Counted from the stretch's first letter, positions 1-5,940 are shown. The stretch is 6,646 nucleotides of DNA from Candidatus Yonathbacteria bacterium RIFOXYC2_FULL_47_9 (GCA_001825115.1 MHUY01000025.1:2865-9510), one strand, 5' to 3'. Translations and numbers: made by a program. The notes: a model not told the origin generated them from the letters alone.

Positions 1-1908
1 TTCGTTGTCGGTACTGGCAAAAAGGTAGCAGTAAGGCTGGTGAGTACTGCGGAGTACGCGTCCGCGAAGCTGGTGGAGTTGCGCGAGGCCAAAGCGCTCG
101 GCCCCCTCGATGACAATCATGGTGGCATTAGGGACATTCACTCCTACTTCGACGACTGAGGTGGCAACGAGAATGTGGATGGTACCTTTGGTGAATTCTG
201 CCATTACCCATTCTTTTTCTGATGGTTTCATTTTACCGTGAAGCACTCCCACTTCAAATTCTGGAAAAACATTTTTGGCGATACGCTCTGCTTCTGCGGT
301 AACTGATTTTACATTGAGCGCGAGCGCTTTTTCAGGATCCGGCTCGTCGATGCGCGGACAGATGACATACGCCTGACGGCCATATTTGAGCTCGGTGCGA
401 ATTTCCTCTTCCATCTTTTTGCGGGCACTTGGAGTAATGAGTTCTGTCTTAACGGGTAGGCGCCCACGAGGCATTTCGTCGATGACCGTAAGGTCGAGAT
501 TGCCATAAATAGTGAGTGCAAGGGTGCGCGGAATAGGAGTTGCGGTCATGGAAAGAAAGTGAGGAAGAATCTCATCTTTTTTAGTGAGTTTACCGCGCTG
601 TTTTGTTCCAAACCGATGTTGTTCGTCGACAATAGCGAGGGCAAGGTTTTTGAACTGCACACTTTTTTCGATGAGTGAATGTGTGCCAATGAGAATAGGT
701 ATGGTGCCGTCAGCAACCCATTTGAGGAGCTGAGCCTTTGAAATATTGGTGGCACCCGACGGGTCTATCTTGGAAGGGAACTTTTTTGCACCAGAGCCTG
801 TGAGAAGGCCGATCTGAATAGGCATACCACTAAAGTATTCGACGAAACTTTTGAAGTGTTGTTCAGCAAGAATCTCGGTTGGTGCCATATAGGCGACCTG
901 AAGGTTTCCGTGTTTATTGTCGTGAGGAGCAGTGGCAACAACGGCATATGCGGCAGTTGCGGCAACAAATGTTTTTCCTGAACCTACATCACCTTCGAGG
1001 AGACGCGCCATGGGCACACCCTTTTTCAGGTCGGCAAAAATACTATCGAGGGCACCTGTCTGTGATGCGGTAGGGGCAAAAGGGAAGCGGTCGATGAATC
1101 GCTTGAGTGCTGCGGGTTCAGGGACGATAGTGAAAGCGTCGTGGGATTCAAATGCTACGCGATCTCTTTGGCGGGCGAGCTGAATCATAAAGACTTCTTC
1201 AAAGGCAAAGCGCTTGCGCGCAGCCTGCGCGTCGCTTTCTTTTTGTGGGGTGTGTATCCAGACGAGCGCGGTACGAAGGGTGGGGAGGTGGTAACGACTT
1301 AAAATTTCTTCAGGAATCGGATCAGTGACGTGGTCGAGCACCCCCAAAGAAAATACTTTTTGGATATGATGGTAGAGGAAGCGTGAGGTGATACCCTTTG
1401 TTTCAGGATAGACAGGATAGAAAAAAGCGGCAGTATCGGCACCAAAAAGTGAGTTCCCTGCATCAATGGGTAGCTCTTTAGTCTTTTCGATTTCAGGGTT
1501 AGCGAGATAGAGTACCCTTTTACGGTCTTCGACACGGCCCGCAAGTTTGACCATCGTATCGGGTACAAGCTGTTTGGCAATATAGGCCTGATGAAACCAT
1601 ATAGCTTTAATTTTCCCCGTGCCATCCTCTATGATTGCTTCGGTCATAGGGATCTTTGAATGGAACCCCTTGGCCGTCTTTGCTGATACCACACGGCCGT
1701 AGATGATAGTGTTTTCTCCTGCCACGAGATCGCGAACGAGTTTCACTTCCGCGATATTGCTGTATCGTGTTGGGAAATAATAGAGGAGATCGTGAACACT
1801 CGCGATGCCGAGCTTTGCGAGCCCAACTTTTTGGATTGGGGTGAGACGAAAGATTTTTTCAAGCGGTGTTGAAGGGGTAATGGTGTCTGTTCTTGCCTTT
1901 GCGGTCAT
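1..1908 (-). CDS. recG: ATP-dependent DNA helicase RecG, C-terminus cut by window edge
   Basis: RecG is a superfamily 2 helicase that reverses stalled replication forks and migrates branched DNA intermediates in the cytoplasm. The 636 codons visible are open to the left edge; E. coli RecG has 693 residues, so roughly the last 55-60 are missing. An N-terminal wedge/OB region (about residues 1-250, including LLYYFPTRYS) precedes the helicase core. Visible motifs are Walker A GDVGSGKT (306-313, Lys312), motif II DEQH (428-431) followed by RFG, motif III TATPIPRT (455-462), LHGKMK, ATSVVEVGVNVP (motif V) and QLHQLRGRVLR (motif VI, Arg617 and Arg620). Motif VI carries Leu619 where RGRVGR is normally seen. 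The start is the ATG at 1908-1906. No Shine-Dalgarno precedes it, but an extended -10 lies 9 bases upstream, suggesting a leaderless mRNA. It is divergent from the desaturase gene. The assignment is very secure; the family is nearly universal in bacteria. Confidence 0.97.
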   Translation of the reverse strand, partial: MTAKARTDTITPSTPLEKIFRLTPIQKVGLAKLGIASVHDLLYYFPTRYSNIAEVKLVRDLVAGENTIIYGRVVSAKTAKGFHSKIPMTEAIIEDGTGKIKAIWFHQAYIAKQLVPDTMVKLAGRVEDRKRVLYLANPEIEKTKELPIDAGNSLFGADTAAFFYPVYPETKGITSRFLYHHIQKVFSLGVLDHVTDPIPEEILSRYHLPTLRTALVWIHTPQKESDAQAARKRFAFEEVFMIQLARQRDRVAFESHDAFTIVPEPAALKRFIDRFPFAPTASQTGALDSIFADLKKGVPMARLLEGDVGSGKTFVAATAAYAVVATAPHDNKHGNLQVAYMAPTEILAEQHFKSFVEYFSGMPIQIGLLTGSGAKKFPSKIDPSGATNISKAQLLKWVADGTIPILIGTHSLIEKSVQFKNLALAIVDEQHRFGTKQRGKLTKKDEILPHFLSMTATPIPRTLALTIYGNLDLTVIDEMPRGRLPVKTELITPSARKKMEEEIRTELKYGRQAYVICPRIDEPDPEKALALNVKSVTAEAERIAKNVFPEFEVGVLHGKMKPSEKEWVMAEFTKGTIHILVATSVVEVGVNVPNATMIVIEGAERFGLAQLHQLRGRVLRSTHQPYCYLFASTDNE

Positions 1909-1917
1909 AATGAGTCA

Positions 1918-1926
1918 ATTTTATCA
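1918..1926 (-). promoter_or_regulatory. Extended -10 promoter of recG (leaderless start)
   Basis: Read on the minus strand this is TGATAAAAT: a TG dinucleotide, one base, then TAAAAT (1923 to 1918), matching an extended -10 element with 5 of 6 consensus bases. Initiation about 7 bases downstream falls near 1911, only 2-3 bases before the ATG at 1908. No convincing -35 hexamer is seen, which is acceptable for an extended -10. The call is inferred from spacing and sequence only. Confidence 0.55.
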
Positions 1927-1932
1927 TGTTTC

Positions 1933-1971
1933 TGCTATAATTGAGATGGTCAGCAGTTCTTTTTAAAGGAG
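1933..1971 (+). promoter_or_regulatory. Extended -10 promoter and ribosome binding site of the desaturase gene
   Basis: TGCTATAAT at 1933-1941 is a perfect -10 hexamer with the extended TGn motif. Transcription should begin near 1948. The leader then contains AAAGGAG at 1965-1971, six bases before the ATG at 1978, a well-spaced Shine-Dalgarno that fixes the start. No good -35 is seen. The predicted start is only about 37 bp from that of divergent recG, so polymerases at the two promoters would overlap. Confidence 0.65.
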
Positions 1972-1977
1972 ATCCTT

Positions 1978-2709
1978 ATGGACATCGTCTTGCAAGCCCT
2001 TTTAGGGGTGTTTCAATTACCGTGGTGGGGGTATGTTCTGGTAACCTTAGGGCTTACGCATATCACCATTGCCAGTATTACAATCTTTCTTCATCGACAT
2101 CAAGCGCACCGCGCACTCGAGCTTCATCCGATAGCGAGCCATTTTTTCCGTTTTTGGTTATGGCTCACGACGGGAATGATTACGAAAGTGTGGGTTGCAA
2201 TTCACCGCAAGCATCATGTAAAATGCGATACCATTGAGGACCCGCACAGCCCTCAAGTTTTTGGACTGAAAAAGGTTCTCTGGGGTGGCTCAGAGCTTTA
2301 TCGTGCAGAGGCAAAGAACCTCGAGACCATTGAAAAATACGGGAAAGGTACCCCGGACGATTTTCTTGAGCGCAATCTCTACACGCCACGCACATGGCAT
2401 GGCATACTCACCATGCTCATTATCAATATCGTACTCTTTGGTCCGATCGGTATTACTATGTGGGCGGTGCAGATGGTGTGGGCTCCGATCTTTGCAGCGG
2501 GAGGCATTAACGGTATTGGGCACTATTGGGGTTATCGAAATTTCGATACAACTGAGTGGTCAACAAACATTGTGCCGTGGGGTATCCTTGTTGGCGGGGA
2601 AGAACTTCACAATAACCACCACCGTTATGCGCATTCCGCTAAACTTTCGAACAAGTGGTGGGAGTTTGATATCGGATGGCTGTATATCCGCATTCTTGAA
2701 ATATTTTGA
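1978..2709 (+). CDS. Membrane fatty acid desaturase (delta-9 / acyl-CoA desaturase family), C-terminally short
   Basis: This is an integral-membrane di-iron desaturase predicted to introduce a cis double bond into acyl chains of lipids or acyl-CoA, using electrons from a partner not encoded here. All three histidine boxes are present in 243 residues: HRHQAH (39-44), HRKHH (76-80) and HNNHH (211-215). His182 lies in the conserved NGIGHYWGYRNF stretch, and DPHSPQ (88-93) is typical of the gammaproteobacterial-type subfamily. Hydrophobic segments lie near residues 12-37, 52-66 and 142-174. The start is set by AAAGGAG six bases upstream. The family usually continues well past the point where this frame stops, right after GWLYIRILEIF. 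The next in-frame codons after the TGA read LARV, resembling the family's continuation, so the gene may be truncated by a nonsense change. Regiochemistry cannot be told from sequence. The gene stands alone between a divergent promoter and a terminator. A desaturase is unexpected in an organism thought to lack fatty acid synthesis, so acquisition by transfer is possible. Confidence 0.92.
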   Translation: MDIVLQALLGVFQLPWWGYVLVTLGLTHITIASITIFLHRHQAHRALELHPIASHFFRFWLWLTTGMITKVWVAIHRKHHVKCDTIEDPHSPQVFGLKKVLWGGSELYRAEAKNLETIEKYGKGTPDDFLERNLYTPRTWHGILTMLIINIVLFGPIGITMWAVQMVWAPIFAAGGINGIGHYWGYRNFDTTEWSTNIVPWGILVGGEELHNNHHRYAHSAKLSNKWWEFDIGWLYIRILEIF

Positions 2710-2752
2710 CTTGCGCGAGTAAATTGTATTTACGACCACAAGGTTTAAATTC

Positions 2753-2784
2753 AAAACACCGAGACAATTCGTCTCGGTGTTTTT
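2753..2784. terminator. Bidirectional intrinsic terminator between desaturase and M3 peptidase
   Basis: A perfect 10-bp stem ACACCGAGAC (2756-2765) / GTCTCGGTGT (2771-2780) encloses the 5-base loop AATTC. Flanking A's on the left and a T-run on the right (2780-2786) lengthen the stem and give the U-tract for plus-strand transcripts. The AAAA on the left gives a shorter U-tract for minus-strand transcripts. It lies 43 bases after the desaturase stop and immediately beyond the peptidase stop at 2789-2791, so it serves both converging genes. Confidence 0.9.
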
Positions 2785-2788
2785 TTAT

Positions 2789-4789
2789 TTACTTCGTTGC
2801 CCCAATCTCCTTGAGGAATGCTTTGTTCGAAGGTTTGCGACCGAGGAAGTCGCGGACAAGCTCAAGTTCATCGGCGCTGCCACCTTTTTCGAGAATAGAC
2901 GCTTTGTAGTCGGCGCCTACTTTTTTGCTCAACACACCTTCTTCTTCGAAGCGCGTAAACATGTCTGCGGCGTAAACGTTGGACCACATATAGCCATAGT
3001 ATCCGGCATCGTAACCATCGAGGTGGCCGAATCCTGCAGGGAAGAGGGAATCCTTGGGCATAACAATCCCCGCATATTTTTTTACGAGATCACGATAGAG
3101 CTTACCCGATTCTGGCGGATTCTTTTTGGTGTGAAGAGTGAGGTCAAAGATGCCGAGAATGAGCTGGCGAAGTGTTGCATAGCGGAGGAGATGACGCTTG
3201 CTCTCGAGGAGGTTGTTCAAAAGTGTCCCCGGGAGTGGCTTACCGGTCTCGTGATGTGCAGAAAGGAGCGCAAGCGGCTTTTTGTCCCAAGCCCAGTGCT
3301 CGAGCATTTGCGACGGTGCTTCGACGAAGTCCCATGCAGTATGGTAGCCCGATTGTGCTGAGTGGCGCGCAGTCGTAAGTGTGAAATGCATAATGTGGCC
3401 GAATTCGTGGAGGAACGTCTCGACTTCACCGTGCGAAAGGAGGGAAGGATGTTCGGCAGATGACTTGGGGAAATTGGTGACCATGGTGGCAAACGGCGCA
3501 ACATACCCTTCACCAAGAAACGATGTTTCGCGGCCGGTGGTGATACCGAATGCTGCAGCGTGACCGTACTTTCCTTCGCGTGGATAGAGGTCGAGGGCGA
3601 AACAGGAAATGAGCTCACCTTTGGGGTTTTTGATACCGTAGATCCTCACGTCAGGGTGCCAAAGAGGGAATCCTTTGAGTTCTTCAAAGGTAACACCAAA
3701 GAGGGTGCTGTAAATTTTGAAGGTACCTTCAAGGACGCGCGTGGTAGGGAAGTACTCACGCACCTCTTCGCTATTGAATTTGAAACGGCGTTTTTGAAGT
3801 TCATGCCCATAGTAGGCGATGTCATAATAATGAAGCACGGTTTTTTTGTTGCCCGTCATTTCGCATTTGAGGGCGCGGAGTTCTTCGAGATCTGCCTTAC
3901 CACCTTTTTCTACTTTTTTAAGAAGGTCAAAAGAAAATTTTAAAGCCGTGTCGCCGGACTTTGCCATACGAAGTTCAGTTTTGTAGTCGGCGTGCGTTTT
4001 GTATCCCAGGAGTGTCGCATGCTCTGCGCGTACCGCGAGCATCTCCTCGAGGTTTTTCATATTTTTTGCACCACCCCTCTGCAAGAATTTTTCAGCAAGC
4101 TCTTTGCGCTTTGGTTCACTCATTGCCATCTCCATAAAGGGATGATAGTCAGGGTAGGCGAGGGTGACGATATAGCGACCCTGCTTGTCTTTTTTGAGAC
4201 CCTGCTTGTAGCGCTCGGGAAGACCCATCGACTCTTCTTCGGTGACGAGGATGTGGTCCTCGTGCGCGTTGATGTTGTGACGAAAATCATTGGAGAGTTT
4301 TGCAAGGCGTTCCTCGAGTGCTTTGAGACGCTTTTGTTTTTCGGGTGATAGATCAAAACCCATACGCTTGTATTCTAGGAACATTTCGCGGAAAAGCTTC
4401 TGATCTTCGGGTTCTAAATATGCTCGCTCTTCGCGCCAAGCACCCGTTTCATAGTCTTTGAGCGCTTGCCACACTTTTGGATCACGCTCGATCGTGATCA
4501 TTTGTTTTTCAATGGTTTCAATGGTGCGCTTGGCAGCCTCGCGAACTGTTTTTTCAGGCGAAACATTTTGCAGAAGGTCAATCTTCAAAATCGTTTCAGT
4601 GAGGCCGTGGTCGGACGCTTCAAGTGCGTACACGGTGTTTTCAAAAGTGCGTTCCTCGGGGGAAACTTTTTTTATGACGGCGAGACGAGCCTTTTTTTCA
4701 GCAATAATCTCGGGCGCCAGCTTTTTAATATCCGTGGCGGTCCATGATGTCCAGGTAAAATCTTTTGGGGTGTATGTTGTGCGGTTCAT
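2789..4789 (-). CDS. M3-family zinc metallopeptidase (thimet oligopeptidase / oligopeptidase A-like)
   Basis: This is a predicted cytoplasmic zinc endopeptidase that cuts short peptides, as thimet oligopeptidase, PrlC/OpdA and Dcp do. The 666 residues match the usual M3A length of about 680. The catalytic signature HEFGH is at 461-465 (zinc ligands His461 and His465, general base Glu462). Glu490 in DFVEAPSQMLEHW, 29 residues beyond the first histidine, is the third zinc ligand. The substrate-binding loop GHLDGYDAGYYGYMW (588-602) supplies His589, Tyr593, Tyr597 and Tyr600. That loop appears one residue shorter than the usual GHLxGGYDA form. The N-terminal half is a helical domain rich in charged residues; no signal peptide is visible. 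The start is the ATG at 4789, which has no Shine-Dalgarno but a TATATT 8 bases upstream, implying a leaderless mRNA. It lies downstream of the phosphatidyltransferase on the same strand, separated by an inverted-repeat element. Family assignment is secure; the exact subfamily is not. Confidence 0.95.
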   Translation of the reverse strand: MNRTTYTPKDFTWTSWTATDIKKLAPEIIAEKKARLAVIKKVSPEERTFENTVYALEASDHGLTETILKIDLLQNVSPEKTVREAAKRTIETIEKQMITIERDPKVWQALKDYETGAWREERAYLEPEDQKLFREMFLEYKRMGFDLSPEKQKRLKALEERLAKLSNDFRHNINAHEDHILVTEEESMGLPERYKQGLKKDKQGRYIVTLAYPDYHPFMEMAMSEPKRKELAEKFLQRGGAKNMKNLEEMLAVRAEHATLLGYKTHADYKTELRMAKSGDTALKFSFDLLKKVEKGGKADLEELRALKCEMTGNKKTVLHYYDIAYYGHELQKRRFKFNSEEVREYFPTTRVLEGTFKIYSTLFGVTFEELKGFPLWHPDVRIYGIKNPKGELISCFALDLYPREGKYGHAAAFGITTGRETSFLGEGYVAPFATMVTNFPKSSAEHPSLLSHGEVETFLHEFGHIMHFTLTTARHSAQSGYHTAWDFVEAPSQMLEHWAWDKKPLALLSAHHETGKPLPGTLLNNLLESKRHLLRYATLRQLILGIFDLTLHTKKNPPESGKLYRDLVKKYAGIVMPKDSLFPAGFGHLDGYDAGYYGYMWSNVYAADMFTRFEEEGVLSKKVGADYKASILEKGGSADELELVRDFLGRKPSNKAFLKEIGATK

Positions 4790-4790
4790 T

Positions 4791-4899
4791 GGGGTAGAAT
4801 ATAGAATTTAGAAGATGGAATATGGAAAAAATCCATTCCAAATTCACGAATCAGCAGATTCGCGTCTTGGACACTATACCATATTCCAAATTCTGCCCC
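4791..4899. repeat. 109-bp MITE-like inverted-repeat element filling the gap between two genes
   Basis: The ends are inverted copies: GGGGTAGAAT at 4791-4800, and ATTCTGCCCC at 4890-4899, whose reverse complement is GGGGCAGAAT (9 of 10 identical). Inside them, TGGAATATGG (4816-4825) and CCATATTCCA (4879-4888) form a perfect 10-bp inverted pair, and the centre holds a small hairpin CGAATC-AGCA-GATTCG (4847-4862). The body is made of variants of GAATTTGGAATATGG. It has no coding capacity. It begins at the last base of the phosphatidyltransferase stop codon and ends one base before the peptidase start codon. No target duplication is evident. Dispersal elsewhere in the genome is inferred, not seen; it could also be a local structured spacer. 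Confidence 0.6.
4798..4803 (-). promoter_or_regulatory. -10 element of the M3 peptidase gene (leaderless start)
   Basis: TATATT on the minus strand (4803 to 4798) ends 8 bases before the ATG at 4789, so transcription is expected to start about 2 bases before the codon. No AGGAG-like site is present between them. No clear -35 is visible. The hexamer lies inside the left arm of the adjacent inverted-repeat element, so the element may supply this promoter. Confidence 0.45.
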
Positions 4900-5471
4900 T
4901 ACACTGCTCTGTATACCACGAGCGAAATGAGGGCAAATAATATTGCTGCATAAAAAAGATAGAGTGCGCTTGATAAAAGAAGGGGGAGCGGCCATAGGGT
5001 ATACACCAGAAGTGCAACAACGCCGAGAGACTGAGTAATCATTTTAAATTTACCGGAATTCTCTGCTTGGATGATTGTTCCGTAGTAGTGGTTGCGAACA
5101 TATGCACTGGTGATGAGGATGAGGTCGATCAATACCATTGCGTAGACAATCTCCCAGTTAAGATATCGAGGCACAATGATAATCACCGCAGTTGCCACCA
5201 AGAGTTTGTCTGCAAGGGGGTCGAACATCTTCCCAAAGCCCGACACGAGGTCGCGCGTGCGTGCCAGGGATCCGTCAACTGCGTCAGAAAATGCCGAGAG
5301 CGCAAAGAGGGGGAGGGCGATGGCATAGTTTTCGACCCAGAAGAAATATCCAATAAAAGGTACACTCGTAAAACGTGCCCACGAAACAATGTTAGGGGTG
5401 ATACATCGTGGAATAAGACGAAGTAATGTTTTTGATAGGATTTTGTCGGTTAGGGTAAGCTTGTGAGACAT
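4899..5471 (-). CDS. CDP-alcohol phosphatidyltransferase, PgsA-like
   Basis: This is a predicted integral-membrane enzyme that transfers a phosphatidyl group from CDP-diacylglycerol to an alcohol, most likely glycerol-3-phosphate as in PgsA, to start phosphatidylglycerol synthesis. The family signature DGx2ARx8Gx3Dx3D is complete at residues 66-88 (Asp66, Gly67, Ala70, Arg71, Gly80, Asp84, Asp88), with Asp63 just before it. The N-terminal TPNIVSWARF (25-34) and the later SGKFKMITQ (139-147) are typical of the PgsA branch, and the 190 residues match its usual size. Hydrophobic segments lie near 36-60, 90-100, 108-124, 148-160 and 162-187. The start is the ATG at 5471, with TATAAT 8 bases upstream and no Shine-Dalgarno, so a leaderless mRNA is predicted. 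It is followed on the same strand by the M3 peptidase after the inverted-repeat element. The choice of alcohol substrate cannot be proved from sequence; no gene symbol is given for that reason. Confidence 0.92.
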   Translation of the reverse strand: MSHKLTLTDKILSKTLLRLIPRCITPNIVSWARFTSVPFIGYFFWVENYAIALPLFALSAFSDAVDGSLARTRDLVSGFGKMFDPLADKLLVATAVIIIVPRYLNWEIVYAMVLIDLILITSAYVRNHYYGTIIQAENSGKFKMITQSLGVVALLVYTLWPLPLLLSSALYLFYAAILFALISLVVYRAV

Positions 5472-5479
5472 AGGTGTTT

Positions 5480-5485
5480 ATTATA
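5480..5485 (-). promoter_or_regulatory. -10 element of the phosphatidyltransferase gene (leaderless start)
   Basis: A perfect TATAAT on the minus strand (5485 to 5480) ends 8 bases before the ATG at 5471, placing the predicted transcript start about 2 bases from the codon. The TTGACT at 5496-5491 is only 5 bases from it and cannot serve as its -35. A weak GGTCAT lies at the normal -35 distance (5508-5503). Confidence 0.6.
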
Positions 5486-5512
5486 CCGCAAGTCAACAGA
5501 GAATGACCATAG

Positions 5513-5537
5513 AAAAAGCGCACCATCGGTGCGCTTT
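5513..5537 (-). terminator. Intrinsic terminator after the small basic protein gene
   Basis: AAAGCGCACC (5515-5524) and GGTGCGCTTT (5528-5537) form a perfect 10-bp stem with a 3-base loop. On the minus strand the stem runs straight into TTTTT (5517-5513). It starts 11 bases beyond the stop of the small gene at 5549 and separates that transcript from the phosphatidyltransferase promoter. Confidence 0.85.
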
Positions 5538-5548
5538 GTGAAGAATGC

Positions 5549-5731
5549 CTAAAGCATCAGCCTTTTATGTTTTTGTGTGTTGTGGCCCGTGCGACGAATG
5601 TTTGTTTGCATAAGCGATACGGGTGAGCCTTCTTCGGCGTTTTTTCGTATCGCGAGCATCGGGTCAAGCGCGGTATTTTCAGAAGCAGTAGATCCTCGGC
5701 GTTTCTTAAATATGACGATGACTTTTGCCAT
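5549..5731 (-). CDS. Small basic protein, unrecognised
   Basis: A 60-residue protein that I do not recognise. It opens with a short hydrophobic strand (VIVIF, 4-8) followed by KKRR (9-12), and is strongly basic: 12 Lys/Arg against 4 Asp/Glu, with a basic tail (RRTGHNTQKHKR, 46-57). There are no cysteines and no membrane segment or signal peptide. The case for a real gene is its signals rather than homology: a near-consensus promoter (TTGACA, 16 bases, TATAGT), a strong AAGGAGG site four bases before the ATG at 5731, and an intrinsic terminator just after the stop. The upstream ATG at 5799 in another frame has no such site and overlaps the promoter. A nucleic-acid-binding role would fit the charge, but that is only a guess. 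Confidence 0.65.
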   Translation of the reverse strand: MAKVIVIFKKRRGSTASENTALDPMLAIRKNAEEGSPVSLMQTNIRRTGHNTQKHKRLML

Positions 5732-5733
5732 AA

Positions 5734-5792
5734 CCCCTCCTTGTTGGTGAACAAACCAGCCTTTACTATAGGGGATTGAATATTCTTGTCAA
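5734..5792 (-). promoter_or_regulatory. Sigma-70-type promoter and strong ribosome binding site of the small basic gene
   Basis: On the minus strand, TTGACA (5792-5787), a 16-base spacer and TATAGT (5770-5765) make the best-matching promoter in the window. Transcription would start near 5758, giving a leader of about 27 bases. AAGGAGGGG (5742-5734) sits just before the ATG at 5731 and is the strongest Shine-Dalgarno in the window. Confidence 0.8.
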
Positions 5793-5819
5793 CACTCACT
5801 TGACCACATGCTCTGCAGC

Positions 5820-5847
5820 TTGTAATTTATTGTAAATATGGTATAAT
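5820..5847 (+). promoter_or_regulatory. Promoter of the exported protein gene
   Basis: TTGTAA (5820-5825), a 16-base spacer and a perfect TATAAT (5842-5847) point to a start near 5854, leaving a leader of about 87 bases before the ATG at 5941. Its -35 lies 28 bases from the -35 of the divergent small gene, so the two promoters are back to back and could share a regulator. Confidence 0.7.
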
Positions 5848-5889
5848 AATCAGCAGATTGCTCTTGTTTGAGAATCTATTTTCTTCAAC

Positions 5890-5934
5890 ATGTTCGAACA
5901 TTACCCAGCACCTGCTGGGTTTTATATATAGGAG
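5890..5934 (+). promoter_or_regulatory. Structured leader: palindrome, terminator-like hairpin and ribosome binding site
   Basis: Within the predicted leader are a perfect 12-bp palindrome ATGTTCGAACAT (5890-5901), then a GC-rich hairpin ACCCAGCA-CC-TGCTGGGT (5903-5920) running into TTT, then the AGGAG ribosome binding site (5930-5934), six bases before the ATG. The hairpin followed by U's looks like a weak terminator or attenuator placed just before the start signal. It could equally be a stem that stabilises the mRNA or keeps the binding site open. No known riboswitch class is recognised. Confidence 0.5.
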
Positions 5935-5940
5935 AAACAC

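Noticed and set aside
2707..2709. UGA read as glycine, as in Gracilibacteria/SR1
   Set aside because: No other in-frame UGA occurs in recG, the M3 peptidase or the phosphatidyltransferase (about 1,500 codons), which would be very unlikely under that code.
2777..3361. Long plus-strand open frame of 194 codons opposite the M3 peptidase
   Set aside because: It lies wholly within the antisense of a gene with complete catalytic motifs, has no promoter or ribosome binding site, and its sequence resembles no family; it is a by-product of the peptidase codon pattern. The same applies to the plus-strand frames at 3560-3943, 3992-4348 and 4458-4811.
5491..5496. TTGACT as a -35 for the phosphatidyltransferase
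   Set aside because: It is only 5 bases from the TATAAT, far short of the 16-18 needed.
5557..5799. Longer minus-strand frame of 80 codons overlapping the small basic gene
   Set aside because: Its start has no ribosome binding site and lies upstream of the promoter that serves the other frame; the transcript would begin after its ATG.
4849..5859. 12-base direct repeat AATCAGCAGATT at 4849-4860 and 5848-5859
   Set aside because: About one such 12-base match is expected by chance in a window of this size, and the surroundings of the two copies are unrelated.
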